Shown: positions 34,314 to 42,940 of the stretch, in pieces
Numbering within the stretch: the first letter of the stretch is position 1
Layout of the letters: every line of letters starts with the position of its first letter
Assembly: GCF_024721995.1 (NCBI RefSeq)
Contig: NZ_JANQBC010000002.1
Span: 62,001 to 126,000 of the forward strand
Direction of reading: 5' to 3'
From: Paenibacillus radicibacter
Lineage (GTDB): Bacteria; Bacillota; Bacilli; Paenibacillales; NBRC-103111
Length of the DNA: 64,000 nt
The notes under the pieces: generated by a model
The model's database searches: none
What the model was told of the DNA's origin: nothing
The model's input: the letters and a program-made list of their open reading frames with translations, nothing else
Made by a program: the position numbers and the translations under genes

Positions 34314-34898
34314 TTAAGCGTTGGAAAAATCGAGAACATGTTTATTTTTTACAAAATAATCAATACCCGAGTAAACCGTTACAACCGCAGCAAGCCATGT
34401 CAAAATCATATCGACTGGAATTCCGATAAAAGTGAACGGAAAATTGTTAATCAATACAGCGATAATCGCTGCAATTTGAATAATCGTCTTCAGCTTGCCC
34501 CACTTACTCGCCGCAATAACACTGCCTTCAAGAAGCGCAATTTGGCGCAAACCATTCACTGCAAATTCGCGTGAAATGATAATGATGACAATCCAAGCAT
34601 CGATTTTATCCATTTGCACAAGCGAAACAAGCACAGCAGTTACTAGCAATTTGTCAGCAAGCGGATCAAGCAACTTACCTAAGTTCGTCACCATCTTCTT
34701 CTTGCGAGCAATATAGCCATCAAGCGAATCTGTGCTCGCTGCAATGATAAATATAAGCGCTGCAATAATTTGATTGTACGTAATCGTGAAATCTTCACCG
34801 ATATGAATGTCCGGGAACGTCACTTGAACTAATAAGAAAAACATAATGATCGGTACAAGAAAAATTCTTGCGATCGTAATTTTGTTCGCTAAATTCAC
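34314..34898 (-). CDS. pgsA: CDP-diacylglycerol-glycerol-3-phosphate phosphatidyltransferase
   Basis: A 194-residue membrane enzyme that makes phosphatidylglycerophosphate, the first step to phosphatidylglycerol. The CDP-alcohol phosphotransferase motif is seen as DSLDGYIARKKKMVTNLGKLLDPLADK (D-x2-DG-x2-AR...G-x3-D-x3-D), with about four to five membrane helices. The start is GTG. A strong promoter lies upstream and the cinA gene follows. Confidence 0.95.
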   Translation of the reverse strand: MNLANKITIARIFLVPIIMFFLLVQVTFPDIHIGEDFTITYNQIIAALIFIIAASTDSLDGYIARKKKMVTNLGKLLDPLADKLLVTAVLVSLVQMDKIDAWIVIIIISREFAVNGLRQIALLEGSVIAASKWGKLKTIIQIAAIIAVLINNFPFTFIGIPVDMILTWLAAVVTVYSGIDYFVKNKHVLDFSNA

Positions 34899-34932
34899 GT
34901 CAATACCACCCTGACTAGTTTTACTTTACAAC

Positions 34933-34962
34933 AGTATAATACATGCCAAATAGAAGTGTCAA
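34933..34962 (-). promoter_or_regulatory. sigma-A promoter of pgsA-cinA
   Basis: TTGACA (34962-34957), 18-base spacer, TATACT (34938-34933) on the minus strand, about 35 bases before the GTG start. It overlaps the T-run of the preceding terminator. Confidence 0.72.
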
Positions 34963-34994
34963 AAAAGTGAAAACCCCTTGAATCAAGGGGTTTT
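34960..34994 (-). terminator. terminator of yajQ
   Basis: Twelve-base stem AAAACCCCTTGA / TCAAGGGGTTTT followed on the minus strand by CACTTTTTTG. Confidence 0.85.
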
Positions 34995-35008
34995 TCGACT
35001 ATTCATAA

Positions 35009-35500
35009 CTATCGGAAGTTTGTAAATTGTAAATCTAGCGATAGATTCGCTCCGCGAAGTAAAGCCATGACTTGTTGCAGATCATCCTTACTTTTTCCAG
35101 TTACACGAAGTTGATCGCCTTGGATTTGGCTTTTTACCTTAAGCTTGGAATCACGAATAAGAATATTCATTTTCTTTGCGTTATCTTGGTCAATCCCTTG
35201 CTTTAGCTTCACACGTTGACGTACTGTAGCAGCTGAACCAGACTCCACTTTACTGTAGTCTAAGTTTTTAAGCGGAATTCCACGCTTCGCCATTTTGCTG
35301 TGCAAAATATCAATTACATTCTGTAATTTAAAGTCATCATCAGAGACAATGACGAGCTCTTCTTTTTCAATCGTAATCGAACTCTTGCTGTTCTTAAAAT
35401 CGAATCGTGTCTCAATCTCACGAGTCGCTTGGTTCACAGCATTCGTTAACTCCTGCATATCAACCTTGGAGACAATATCAAATGAACTCTCTGAACTCAT
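35009..35500 (-). CDS. YajQ-family nucleotide-binding protein
   Basis: A 163-residue UPF0234 protein ([33 protein letters not shown]). YajQ proteins bind nucleotides, in some species cyclic di-GMP; the role in Firmicutes is not settled. Length is normal for the family. It follows the rodZ-like gene by 34 bases and is closed by its own terminator, so it ends the ymf-type operon here. Confidence 0.93.
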   Translation of the reverse strand: MSSESSFDIVSKVDMQELTNAVNQATREIETRFDFKNSKSSITIEKEELVIVSDDDFKLQNVIDILHSKMAKRGIPLKNLDYSKVESGSAATVRQRVKLKQGIDQDNAKKMNILIRDSKLKVKSQIQGDQLRVTGKSKDDLQQVMALLRGANLSLDLQFTNFR

Positions 35501-35534
35501 TCTCCATACACCCTTTCTAATAACAATAAATCAA

Positions 35535-36380
35535 TTAGCTGCTCGGAAGTAAATTAAAGCGGAAGTTCTTCACAAGGTTATCTTTTTTGATTTCAACAGG
35601 TACTCCATTTACAGAAATCTCCACGTCATTCGAGTTACCAAGTGTAATCAGTGCTGCATTGTCAACATCCCAAGTCTGTGACTGTCCAGTTTGCAATGTG
35701 TCGCTGAAGATCGTCTTAGTCTTGCCCTCTACATCCGCAGATTTCACTTGCATCCAAACCGGATTTCCAGCGACTTTGATCGTAACTGAAATTTTGTCCA
35801 CATTCTTAACATTGAACGTGTCATACTTCCCTTGTTTCTCCGCTGGAATTAATTCTACTTTAGGAGGAGTCGGGGTCGGCGTAGGTGTTGGCTGAGGCGT
35901 TGCCGAAGCATTTGGACTTGGCGTTGGCGTTGAAGCATCTGCCTTATCCGTAATTTTGTTTTGTTGATTAATATCAGTCGTGCCTCCACCGCTGCTTACT
36001 TTATAATAATAAATAATAGCAAGTATAAGCACGATAAAAGAAATAACTAACACGGTAGATGCCAGTCGGCTCCACTTCTCTGTATTTCTCATCACCGAAC
36101 GGCGTCGCGGTTGAATGGTCGGTTCACTTGATTCCTCAGCAGCCGACTCTGGAGAGCTTAAACGAAACAAATTAAGCGCCTCTTGCGGATCGATCCCTAC
36201 TGCCTCTGCATAACTCTTAATAAATGCTTTTACATAGAAACTGCCCGGTAATAACTTGTAATTACCTTCCTCAATCGCCTCTAAGTAACCTTTACGAATC
36301 TTCGTAATTTCTTGTAATTCTTCCAAAGACATTTTACGTTGTAATCTGGCTTCGCGTAACAGTTGACCTAATTCAGACAC
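35535..36380 (-). CDS. RodZ-like protein (YmfM type)
   Basis: A 281-residue protein with a cytoplasmic helix-turn-helix domain (1-75), basic juxtamembrane segment, one membrane helix (107-126), a Pro/Thr-rich linker (150-173) and an external DUF4115 domain (about 185-278). RodZ proteins link MreB filaments to wall synthesis and help set cell shape. The start is GTG, preceded by AAGGAGGTGAG. It lies between ymfK and yajQ; in B. subtilis ymfM occupies the same place next to pgsA. Confidence 0.9.
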   Translation of the reverse strand: MSELGQLLREARLQRKMSLEELQEITKIRKGYLEAIEEGNYKLLPGSFYVKAFIKSYAEAVGIDPQEALNLFRLSSPESAAEESSEPTIQPRRRSVMRNTEKWSRLASTVLVISFIVLILAIIYYYKVSSGGGTTDINQQNKITDKADASTPTPSPNASATPQPTPTPTPTPPKVELIPAEKQGKYDTFNVKNVDKISVTIKVAGNPVWMQVKSADVEGKTKTIFSDTLQTGQSQTWDVDNAALITLGNSNDVEISVNGVPVEIKKDNLVKNFRFNLLPSS

Positions 36381-36417
36381 AAACTCACCTCCTTATTTAA
36401 TTAACATATGGCTCATT

Positions 36418-37236
36418 TTAGAAAGGATCTACGCTATACGTGATATTTTCGTAGTTGATTTCTTCATCTGGTGTATTGCGTAATTCAATAAAATAATCAA
36501 AATCATCATACGTATAGCTGGATTCTCTTATAAAAATGTCAGGATGCTCAATGACTTTCGTCGACGGCATCGCCATAATAGTTTGCAATAAATCATGATG
36601 TTTCTCATTGGAACGAATTGTGGAAACAATTCCATCAATAATGAAGATGTTATTAGGTGACATCTCATCTTCTGACATTTGACTGCGCACAGTTTGGCGA
36701 AGCAATGTTGAGGATACGAATGTCCAACGCTTATTGGAACACACACTGCCGGCGATAATGGATTCAGTCTTCCCTACACGTGGCATTCCGCGCAAACCAA
36801 CAACGTGATTGCCGTCTCTTTTGAAAATTTCACCAAGGAAATCAACAAGTAGACCGAGCTCATCACGCACAAAGCGAAATGTCTTATGATCGTCAGAGTC
36901 ACGTTCGATATATCGGCCATGTCTAACTGCCAAGCGATCTACCAATTTTGGTGTACGAAAGGCATTTATGGTTATATTATCAACCTTATTTAACATTTTA
37001 CCCATAAGTTCAATTTTTTCTTCATCGCTTGTCTGCAAGATCATACCACGAGTACGGTCTTCCACGCCATTAATCGCGACGATATTAATATCAAGCATCC
37101 CCATAAGCGAAGCAATATCACCTAGCAAACCAGGGCGATTCTTGTGAATTTTGTATTCCATATACCATTCTTTTACTTCTTTAACTGGTTTCATACCCTT
37201 CAAATCCAACATGATCACCCATTTCTCGACAGTCAT
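36418..37236 (-). CDS. ymfK: YmfK-like protein (DUF3388)
   Basis: A 272-residue protein. An N-terminal ACT-like part (YKIHKNRPGLLGDIASLMGMLDINIVAING, split here as several conserved turns) is followed by a P-loop-type region with VGLRGMPRVGKTES near residue 150. It matches the conserved Bacillus YmfK family, whose function is unknown; the P-loop suggests nucleotide binding. It is placed between the BMP lipoprotein and rodZ-like genes. The start could be the ATG at 37236 or one eight codons inside. Confidence 0.8.
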   Translation of the reverse strand: MTVEKWVIMLDLKGMKPVKEVKEWYMEYKIHKNRPGLLGDIASLMGMLDINIVAINGVEDRTRGMILQTSDEEKIELMGKMLNKVDNITINAFRTPKLVDRLAVRHGRYIERDSDDHKTFRFVRDELGLLVDFLGEIFKRDGNHVVGLRGMPRVGKTESIIAGSVCSNKRWTFVSSTLLRQTVRSQMSEDEMSPNNIFIIDGIVSTIRSNEKHHDLLQTIMAMPSTKVIEHPDIFIRESSYTYDDFDYFIELRNTPDEEINYENITYSVDPF

Positions 37237-37312
37237 ATCCTAAATTCAACACATCTACCCATTATTCTACAATATTCCTGCGTGAACTGCATTATTTTCA
37301 TAGAGGAAGAAT

Positions 37313-38170
37313 TTAACTCAGTTTCAGTTCTTTCAATTCATTTGCATTATATGACTTTTTACCAGATTTCCATGCTTGATCACTTAATGTCTGCACACTA
37401 TTTTTCAAAATTTCATCCCAATTCAGATTCGCTGTAGAAGCATTCACGTTCATTACAGGTGTACCGATTGCTTTTAATTTCTGAATAACACTTGCATCAG
37501 CTGGTGCATAAAGTACTACCCATTCGGAACGATGGCTGGAAATTTGGAATTTCAGTTGTTTAAGCCACTCTGGATTGTTATCAAGCAATACAATATGATC
37601 TGCCTCTTCAGATGGCGCCCATGCAGATGGAATCGGTTTCGATGCGGTTGTAACCCATTCGATGGATGTACGCGCAGCAATCTTACTTTCCACCCAAGCC
37701 TCCACTTGTGTTTGTAATACAGAAGTATCTACATACTGTACAACTAGATTCGGATGATCTTGAATCGCATTGTTATCCGCATTTGCCTGATCTTGAAGCA
37801 AGGTCCACTTGTTCTGAGTCAGCTCCGTTGATGCTTGAACTGCTGATGGTACGAGATCATTCCCGATGACATAAATATAATCATACGTCTTTTCCTTCAT
37901 TTTCTTCTTCACGTCTTCATTAATATCAGGCATATCCTGCATCCAATCATATGTAATTTGATGCGCTTCACGCCAATTAGGAAGAGCTGTTTCAACAGAC
38001 GTTTTAATAGCAGGATTAATATTCGGACTTGTAACAAATAGAACAGATTTTTTACTCGCTAAGAGCTCCGGACTAATGGATGGAAGCCCTCGTCCTTCAC
38101 ACGCAGTTAATAGACTTATACATAATAGAATCATACCTATTAGAACGATTCTCGATTTTCGCATTTGCAT
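37313..38170 (-). CDS. BMP-family-like lipoprotein
   Basis: A 285-residue lipoprotein. The signal ends in the lipobox LLTAC, and the mature part has a periplasmic-binding-protein pattern (SVLFVTSPNINPAIK, YDYIYVIGND, HIVLLDN, VVLYAPADASVI). It resembles the BMP/Med group, in which B. subtilis Med influences comK. No transporter genes are adjacent, so it may be a sensor rather than a transport component. Several start codons are close together (38176, 38170, 38164); 38170 has the best spacing to GGAAAGG. Confidence 0.7.
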   Translation of the reverse strand: MQMRKSRIVLIGMILLCISLLTACEGRGLPSISPELLASKKSVLFVTSPNINPAIKTSVETALPNWREAHQITYDWMQDMPDINEDVKKKMKEKTYDYIYVIGNDLVPSAVQASTELTQNKWTLLQDQANADNNAIQDHPNLVVQYVDTSVLQTQVEAWVESKIAARTSIEWVTTASKPIPSAWAPSEEADHIVLLDNNPEWLKQLKFQISSHRSEWVVLYAPADASVIQKLKAIGTPVMNVNASTANLNWDEILKNSVQTLSDQAWKSGKKSYNANELKELKLS

Positions 38171-38197
38171 TTTCATGATCCTTTCCATACAAACATA

Positions 38198-38222
38198 CAA
38201 AGCCCCCAAGAAGGGGGCTTTG
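38198..38222 (-). terminator. hairpin after the DUF3243 gene
   Basis: Perfect ten-base stem CAAAGCCCCC / GGGGGCTTTG with a five-base loop, 15 bases past the stop. The T-run is poor (TATGTTTG), so termination may be incomplete. Confidence 0.65.
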
Positions 38223-38237
38223 AGCCCAGAACTTATA

Positions 38238-38492
38238 TTAACCTTTATCAACCATTCTCACCATTAGCTTAGCGATTGATTTCTTCTCATCATCATCCCC
38301 AGCATCCCACAGTTGTTTAAGTACGCGTTCTTCTGCATTCTGTGGATCCACTTTATCAGCGAGAAAATCACCAATGTGATAAGCGACTTTAGAAATCATC
38401 TCTTCGCTCATCCCAACTCGTTCAGCTTGTTCTACTCTGTCACCAAGAAATTGTTTCCATTTATCAAACACAGTTAATACGGTTTCTGCCAT
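38238..38492 (-). CDS. ymfJ: DUF3243 protein (YmfJ-like)
   Basis: An 84-residue helical, acidic protein of the DUF3243 family (VLTVFDKWKQFLGDRVEQAERVGMSEE, given here in part). Function unknown; it is conserved downstream of ymfI in Bacillales. The start is the ATG at 38492 with GGAGG eight bases upstream; the longer frame has no ribosome site. Confidence 0.85.
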   Translation of the reverse strand: MAETVLTVFDKWKQFLGDRVEQAERVGMSEEMISKVAYHIGDFLADKVDPQNAEERVLKQLWDAGDDDEKKSIAKLMVRMVDKG

Positions 38493-38606
38493 GTAGACTA
38501 CCTCCAGTTTGGATTCAATATGAACCATCTTAATATTTACATCCAACTGAAGATCTATTCCGAACAATACCCCTACTATAACATACTCAGAACCGATTCG
38601 AAACTT

Positions 38607-39374
38607 TTACGTCAGCCATCCACCATTAGGCGAAATGACTTGTCCCGTTATGTAACTTGACTCAGGTAATGATAGGAAATATACGAGTGAAGCAATCTCA
38701 TCAGGTAGTGCAAAACGGCCAAGCGGAATATCACTTTCTATGGCTGCTTGCTCGGATTCATCGAACGTGGACATCATGTCCGTCTGAACTGCACCAGGAG
38801 CTACCGCGTTTACGGTAACCCCAGATGGTGCTAATTCTTTCGCTAAAGCTTTTGTAAATGCATTTATGCCGCCTTTGGCAGTGGAATACACCACTTCACA
38901 GGATGCCCCCGATATGCCCCAGATCGATGATACATTGATGATTCTGCCATACTTTTGTGCAATCATCGCAGGCATGAATGCTTGTGTACACAGGAATGGA
39001 GCTTTCATATTCACATCAATGACGTGGTCCCACTCTTCTTCCGTCACATCTGCGAGCATGCCATAATGCGAAATACCTGCATTGTTCACCAGAATATCTG
39101 GCATCATACCATGGCTTTCAATCTTATCTTTCATTCGCAGAATTTGCTCTTTGCTTTGTAAATCTGCGGATACCGTTAATACTTTAACCCCGTGTTTCAT
39201 ACAAGCTCGGGCAACTTCGTTCGCTGCCTCATGAGATTGCAAATAATGAATAATGACGTTCAGCCGTGCAGAAGCAAAGCGCTCCGCAATTGCAGCTCCT
39301 ATCCCTCGAGAAGCTCCCGTAATCAGAACAGTCTGCTCTGTAAATGGCTTACCATCATAATTTAATGCTGTCAT
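38607..39374 (-). CDS. ymfI: EF-P 5-aminopentanone reductase-like SDR
   Basis: A 255-residue short-chain dehydrogenase. NAD(P)-binding TGASRGIG (residues 20-27), NNAG and the catalytic Ser-Tyr-Lys set (NVSSIWG, VYSTAKGG) are present. In B. subtilis YmfI reduces 5-aminopentanone on Lys32 of elongation factor P to 5-aminopentanol. The conserved place after ymfF/ymfH supports the same role here. It starts two bases after ymfH, so it is coupled. Confidence 0.9.
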   Translation of the reverse strand: MTALNYDGKPFTEQTVLITGASRGIGAAIAERFASARLNVIIHYLQSHEAANEVARACMKHGVKVLTVSADLQSKEQILRMKDKIESHGMMPDILVNNAGISHYGMLADVTEEEWDHVIDVNMKAPFLCTQAFMPAMIAQKYGRIINVSSIWGISGASCEVVYSTAKGGINAFTKALAKELAPSGVTVNAVAPGAVQTDMMSTFDESEQAAIESDIPLGRFALPDEIASLVYFLSLPESSYITGQVISPNGGWLT

Positions 39375-39376
39375 TC

Positions 39377-40666
39377 TTAATCACTCCGAACAATAGAAAT
39401 TGCGAGTCTCTCCCACTCAAAATGCTCATTAAATCGCTTCATCACGTCTTCAAGCTTCATGTTCTCGTAGACGCTTAAGATTTCAAACATATCGATTCCA
39501 TTAAATAAATACTTTGTAAACTCACCAGCAATCGCTTCAGGTGAATTCATCATTCGTAGGAATGACCCAATTTTTTTCTTACGGCTTCTTTCAAAAGATT
39601 GCTCACTGATCCCTTGTTTCTGCACCGCAGTCACCGCATCCTTGATTTTGGAAATCAACAAATCTGGATCTCGCGTTTCCCCGCCAAACACAGAGAATGA
39701 ATAGTCCGCGGTAATGTTGTATTCATGTCCAAAGCTATCTGAGATCAAATTCTCATCATACAAGCTCTGATAAATCGGCGATGAGCCTGAGAATAACACA
39801 TCAAGCAGCAGCTTTGTCGTCAATTCCCTTTTTAGAAGTGGCGTACCTTCTTGATTGAGTGGTACTTCTTTAAAGCCGATTAGGCATTTTGGCAATGAAA
39901 CAGGTAATTTAATTACTTTTTTCGGAGTATGAACTTGATCTGGCTCTGGATCGAAGAAATGTTTAATCTCGCCTTGCGGTTTGAATGTTTTCTTCGCTTG
40001 ATTCTGTTCAACGAACTCCATCACTTCATTCACATCAATACCGCCAACAACAAACAAGACCATGTTGCTAGGATGGTAGAACGTATAGTAACAATTGAAC
40101 AATGTGTCTTTCGTAATTTTAGAAATGGATTCAATCGTTCCTGCAATATCAATATGAATCGGATGCACTTTGTACATCGCCTCAATTAATCCGAAATACG
40201 AACGCCAATCCGGATTATCTTGATACATCTTGATCTCTTGCCCGATGATTCCCTTCTCCTTCTCCACGCTCTCCTCCGTCCAGTACGGTGACTGTACAAA
40301 GTCAAGTAAGGTTCCTAAATTGTCCAGCACATTGTCCGTTGCAGTAAATAAGTACGATGTACGGTCAAAGCTTGTGAAAGCATTGGCTGATGCACCTAGT
40401 GATGCAAATTTATTAAAAACGTCGCCCTCTGGCTCCTCAAACATTTTGTGCTCAAGGAAATGAGCAATGCCATCAGGTACTTGAATTGGCGTATCTTCGC
40501 CAACTGCAAAGTGATTATCGACTGACCCATACTGCGTAGTGAAAGTCGCATATGTTTTTTGAAAACCTGCTTTTGGCAAAATATAGACACGAAGCCCATT
40601 ATCCAGCTGCTTCGTATATAGCGTCTCATCCAAGTGTGGATATGGAATGCTGCGCATGTTAGGCAT
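39377..40666 (-). CDS. ymfH: M16 zinc protease, active-type subunit (YmfH)
   Basis: A 429-residue M16 peptidase with the inverted zinc motif HFLEHKMFEE (H-x2-E-H) near residue 70, and the second Glu in the expected downstream helix. In this family an active subunit pairs with an inactive one to form a clam-shell that degrades peptides. The inactive partner is encoded immediately upstream, overlapping by eight bases. B. subtilis YmfH/YmfF occur in the same order. Confidence 0.93.
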   Translation of the reverse strand: MPNMRSIPYPHLDETLYTKQLDNGLRVYILPKAGFQKTYATFTTQYGSVDNHFAVGEDTPIQVPDGIAHFLEHKMFEEPEGDVFNKFASLGASANAFTSFDRTSYLFTATDNVLDNLGTLLDFVQSPYWTEESVEKEKGIIGQEIKMYQDNPDWRSYFGLIEAMYKVHPIHIDIAGTIESISKITKDTLFNCYYTFYHPSNMVLFVVGGIDVNEVMEFVEQNQAKKTFKPQGEIKHFFDPEPDQVHTPKKVIKLPVSLPKCLIGFKEVPLNQEGTPLLKRELTTKLLLDVLFSGSSPIYQSLYDENLISDSFGHEYNITADYSFSVFGGETRDPDLLISKIKDAVTAVQKQGISEQSFERSRKKKIGSFLRMMNSPEAIAGEFTKYLFNGIDMFEILSVYENMKLEDVMKRFNEHFEWERLAISIVRSD

Positions 40667-41948
40667 CCCCCTTTTGATCGCGAAGGAAATATATCGTATC
40701 TAGCTCTACTTTAGTGGCAATATTGCGAATGGCATCCGCATTTACTCGCTTAATTGATTCCAGCAAAGAAGCTACTGTACGCTCTTTACCTGATAATACC
40801 GCATTGAAGTCAAATGAAATCATCTCAAACGCAGAATCCTGTACTTCGCGCAAATGATTACAAAGCATCGCTGCCGTCTGCTCAATTTCAGATGGTGTTA
40901 TCTCGCCTCTCTTCATTACTTCTAGCTGGTTCTTAATAATCTCAACTGCCTTATCGTATTTATCGATTTCAATTCCGGATTGAATAGACAAGATCCCTTT
41001 ATGGCCATCTACACGAGAAGAAACGTAATACGCAAGCGAATTTTTTTCACGAACGTTAATAAACAATTTGGAATGTGGATATCCACCAAGAACACCGTTA
41101 TACATCAAAAGTGCCGGATAATCCTCATCGCTATATGACGTATGTACGCGCAGCCCCATGTTCAGCTTGCCTTGGCCCACATCTAATTTTTCAACGACTG
41201 TTCGCTCTTGAACTTTACGTTTAGCTGGCACTTGCATCTGATACGATACAGGTTCGCCTGCTTCGATATGGAAAGCTTGCTTCACATAATTCTCAACTTC
41301 TGACAACGTTGTATTCCCTACTACATAAATATCGATAGGCGCTTGTCTTAGCCACTCTTTGTAGTAGGTAAACAAGGAGTCTGGTGTAATGGATTCCAAG
41401 TCCTTAATGCTGCCAAGTGGATGCAGTCGATACGGCTCATCTTTGCACATTTCCTCTAAGCAGCGTTCAGCCGCATAGCGTATCTTATCGTTCACGATAG
41501 CTTCAATACGCTTTTGCAATGAAGATTTCTCAGCTTCTACATACTTATCTCGAAAATTCCCATTTTCCGTTGCAGGCTTCGTAACCGCATTCCCGATAAA
41601 GTTAAGTCCTTGCTGCAACAACGATTCATTAGACGAGACAAATCGATCGTTAATAATGTCCATCCGGAACTGAACGATTTGATAATCCCCGCGCTTATAA
41701 ATATCAAAGCCAAATCCCGCTCCATACATATCATCTAGACGTTCACGGAATTTTTGAGTTTCAGGCAGTTCTTCTGTCCCTCTACGTAATACAAAAGGAG
41801 TGAGCGCAGTCGGCGTTACCGTTTCCTCATCTAAAGGTCGCCCCACATATACAGATATTGCGAATGTTTTAAAACGATTTGTTGGCAGCACATGAACTCG
41901 AATTTTCCCAACAGTACTTCGTTCAAAAGTTAAAGGTTTCACACTCAT
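40659..41948 (-). CDS. ymfF: M16 protease-like, inactive-type subunit (YmfF)
   Basis: A 429-residue M16 homologue. At the zinc-motif position the sequence reads LTPFVLRRGTEELPET, so the H-x2-E-H ligands are missing and the subunit cannot bind zinc normally. It should supply the substrate-binding half of a heterodimer with YmfH. The two genes overlap by eight bases. It is the first gene of the ymfF-ymfH-ymfI-DUF3243 unit, and a terminator-like hairpin (42006-42033) separates it from sleB. Confidence 0.92.
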   Translation of the reverse strand: MSVKPLTFERSTVGKIRVHVLPTNRFKTFAISVYVGRPLDEETVTPTALTPFVLRRGTEELPETQKFRERLDDMYGAGFGFDIYKRGDYQIVQFRMDIINDRFVSSNESLLQQGLNFIGNAVTKPATENGNFRDKYVEAEKSSLQKRIEAIVNDKIRYAAERCLEEMCKDEPYRLHPLGSIKDLESITPDSLFTYYKEWLRQAPIDIYVVGNTTLSEVENYVKQAFHIEAGEPVSYQMQVPAKRKVQERTVVEKLDVGQGKLNMGLRVHTSYSDEDYPALLMYNGVLGGYPHSKLFINVREKNSLAYYVSSRVDGHKGILSIQSGIEIDKYDKAVEIIKNQLEVMKRGEITPSEIEQTAAMLCNHLREVQDSAFEMISFDFNAVLSGKERTVASLLESIKRVNADAIRNIATKVELDTIYFLRDQKGDA

Positions 41949-42005
41949 TCTCCCTTCTTAACTCGTTATAGAAACATCTATCCTTAGTATATTCATACAG
42001 AAACA

Positions 42006-42033
42006 GAAGAAGCAACCATTAGGTTACTTCTTC
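42006..42033 (-). terminator. terminator-like hairpin after sleB
   Basis: Twelve-base stem GAAGAAGTAACC / GGTTGCTTCTTC with one mismatch and an ATTA loop. The following tract is TGTTTCTG, so it is a modest terminator. Confidence 0.6.
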
Positions 42034-42061
42034 GCTGTAATTACTCCGATATTCCTTATTT

Positions 42062-42838
42062 TTAGCGACAGAAAATGTGTTGTCCGATTGTTTTGAACTG
42101 AGGTCGGCTCCAGATCCATTTCGAAGTAGCTGTTTTCGGATTGAAGTAGTACAAGCAACCGTCTGATGGATCCATACCGTTAATAGCATCGAGTACAGCC
42201 CGCTTCGCTGTATCATTGGGTGTAAGCCAGATCTGACCATCTGCTACTGCAGTAAATGCAAGGGGTTGGAATATCACACCATGAACTGTATTCGGAAAGC
42301 TTGGTGAATCAACACGGTTCAGAATAACTGCTGCTACCGCTACTTGACCTTCATAGGGCTCACCACGAGATTCCCCATATACCGCATTTGCAATTAGTTT
42401 AATATCTTCGTCTGAAAAACCACGATGACCTGTTTTCTTCACATCACCTTTAGGTTCTTCATTCTTCGATCCTCCACCATTGTTTGCTGACTGCCCCTTC
42501 GTGCTTGTATCCCCGCTTGGCTTCCATGCTTTGGTAGCTTCCCAAAGTTTCACCTTCGTCTTACCACCTACAATCCCGTCAACCGACAATCCAAACTCGC
42601 TTTGGAACCACTTCACAGAATTCAATGTAGTACTGCCAAAATCACCATCGATTTTCCCATAGAAAAACCCTAAATGCTTCAATCTTCCTTGCAACTCGTA
42701 AACATCAGATCCCTTAGTTCCATACTTCACAATTTCTTTAGAAAATGTCTCTTTGGAACTAAACAATGATGTCATTTGTACCCCTGCAAATAAAGCAAAA
42801 ACGATACAAATGGTAACAATTATTATCCGTTTGTTCAT
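42062..42838 (-). CDS. sleB: SleB-type spore cortex-lytic enzyme
   Basis: A 258-residue exported hydrolase. An N-terminal signal helix is followed by a peptidoglycan-binding domain (GSDVYELQGRLKHLGFF, about 45-100), a polar linker, and the SleB/CwlJ hydrolase domain (IANAVYGESRGEPYEGQVAVA from about 150). SleB cuts muramic-delta-lactam cortex during germination. In B. subtilis it is made in the forespore under sigma-G; an exact sigma-G-type promoter is seen upstream. The ypeB partner that often follows sleB is absent from this window. Confidence 0.9.
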   Translation of the reverse strand: MNKRIIIVTICIVFALFAGVQMTSLFSSKETFSKEIVKYGTKGSDVYELQGRLKHLGFFYGKIDGDFGSTTLNSVKWFQSEFGLSVDGIVGGKTKVKLWEATKAWKPSGDTSTKGQSANNGGGSKNEEPKGDVKKTGHRGFSDEDIKLIANAVYGESRGEPYEGQVAVAAVILNRVDSPSFPNTVHGVIFQPLAFTAVADGQIWLTPNDTAKRAVLDAINGMDPSDGCLYYFNPKTATSKWIWSRPQFKTIGQHIFCR

Positions 42839-42881
42839 GACTTAATCAACCTCTCATTCGTGATTGCTACCTGATATGGCT

Positions 42882-42911
42882 TATTATGAGAAAGGCTGAC
42901 TCGTCTTATGC
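42882..42911 (-). promoter_or_regulatory. sigma-G-type promoter of sleB
   Basis: GCATA (42911-42907), 18-base spacer, CATAATA (42888-42882) on the minus strand. This is an exact fit to the forespore sigma-F/G consensus GMATR-N18-CATnMTA, 44 bases before the sleB ATG. Confidence 0.8.
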
Positions 42912-42940
42912 AAAAAAAACACTCCCGAGGGAGTGTTTTT
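42912..42940 (-). terminator. terminator of spoIIIE
   Basis: Ten-base stem AAAAACACTC / GAGTGTTTTT around CCGAGG, followed by further T on the minus strand, directly past the spoIIIE stop and directly before the sleB promoter. Confidence 0.9.

Noticed and set aside
35874-35930. Repetitive GT-rich tract
   Set aside because: It codes for the Pro/Thr linker of the RodZ-like protein and is not a separate repeat element.
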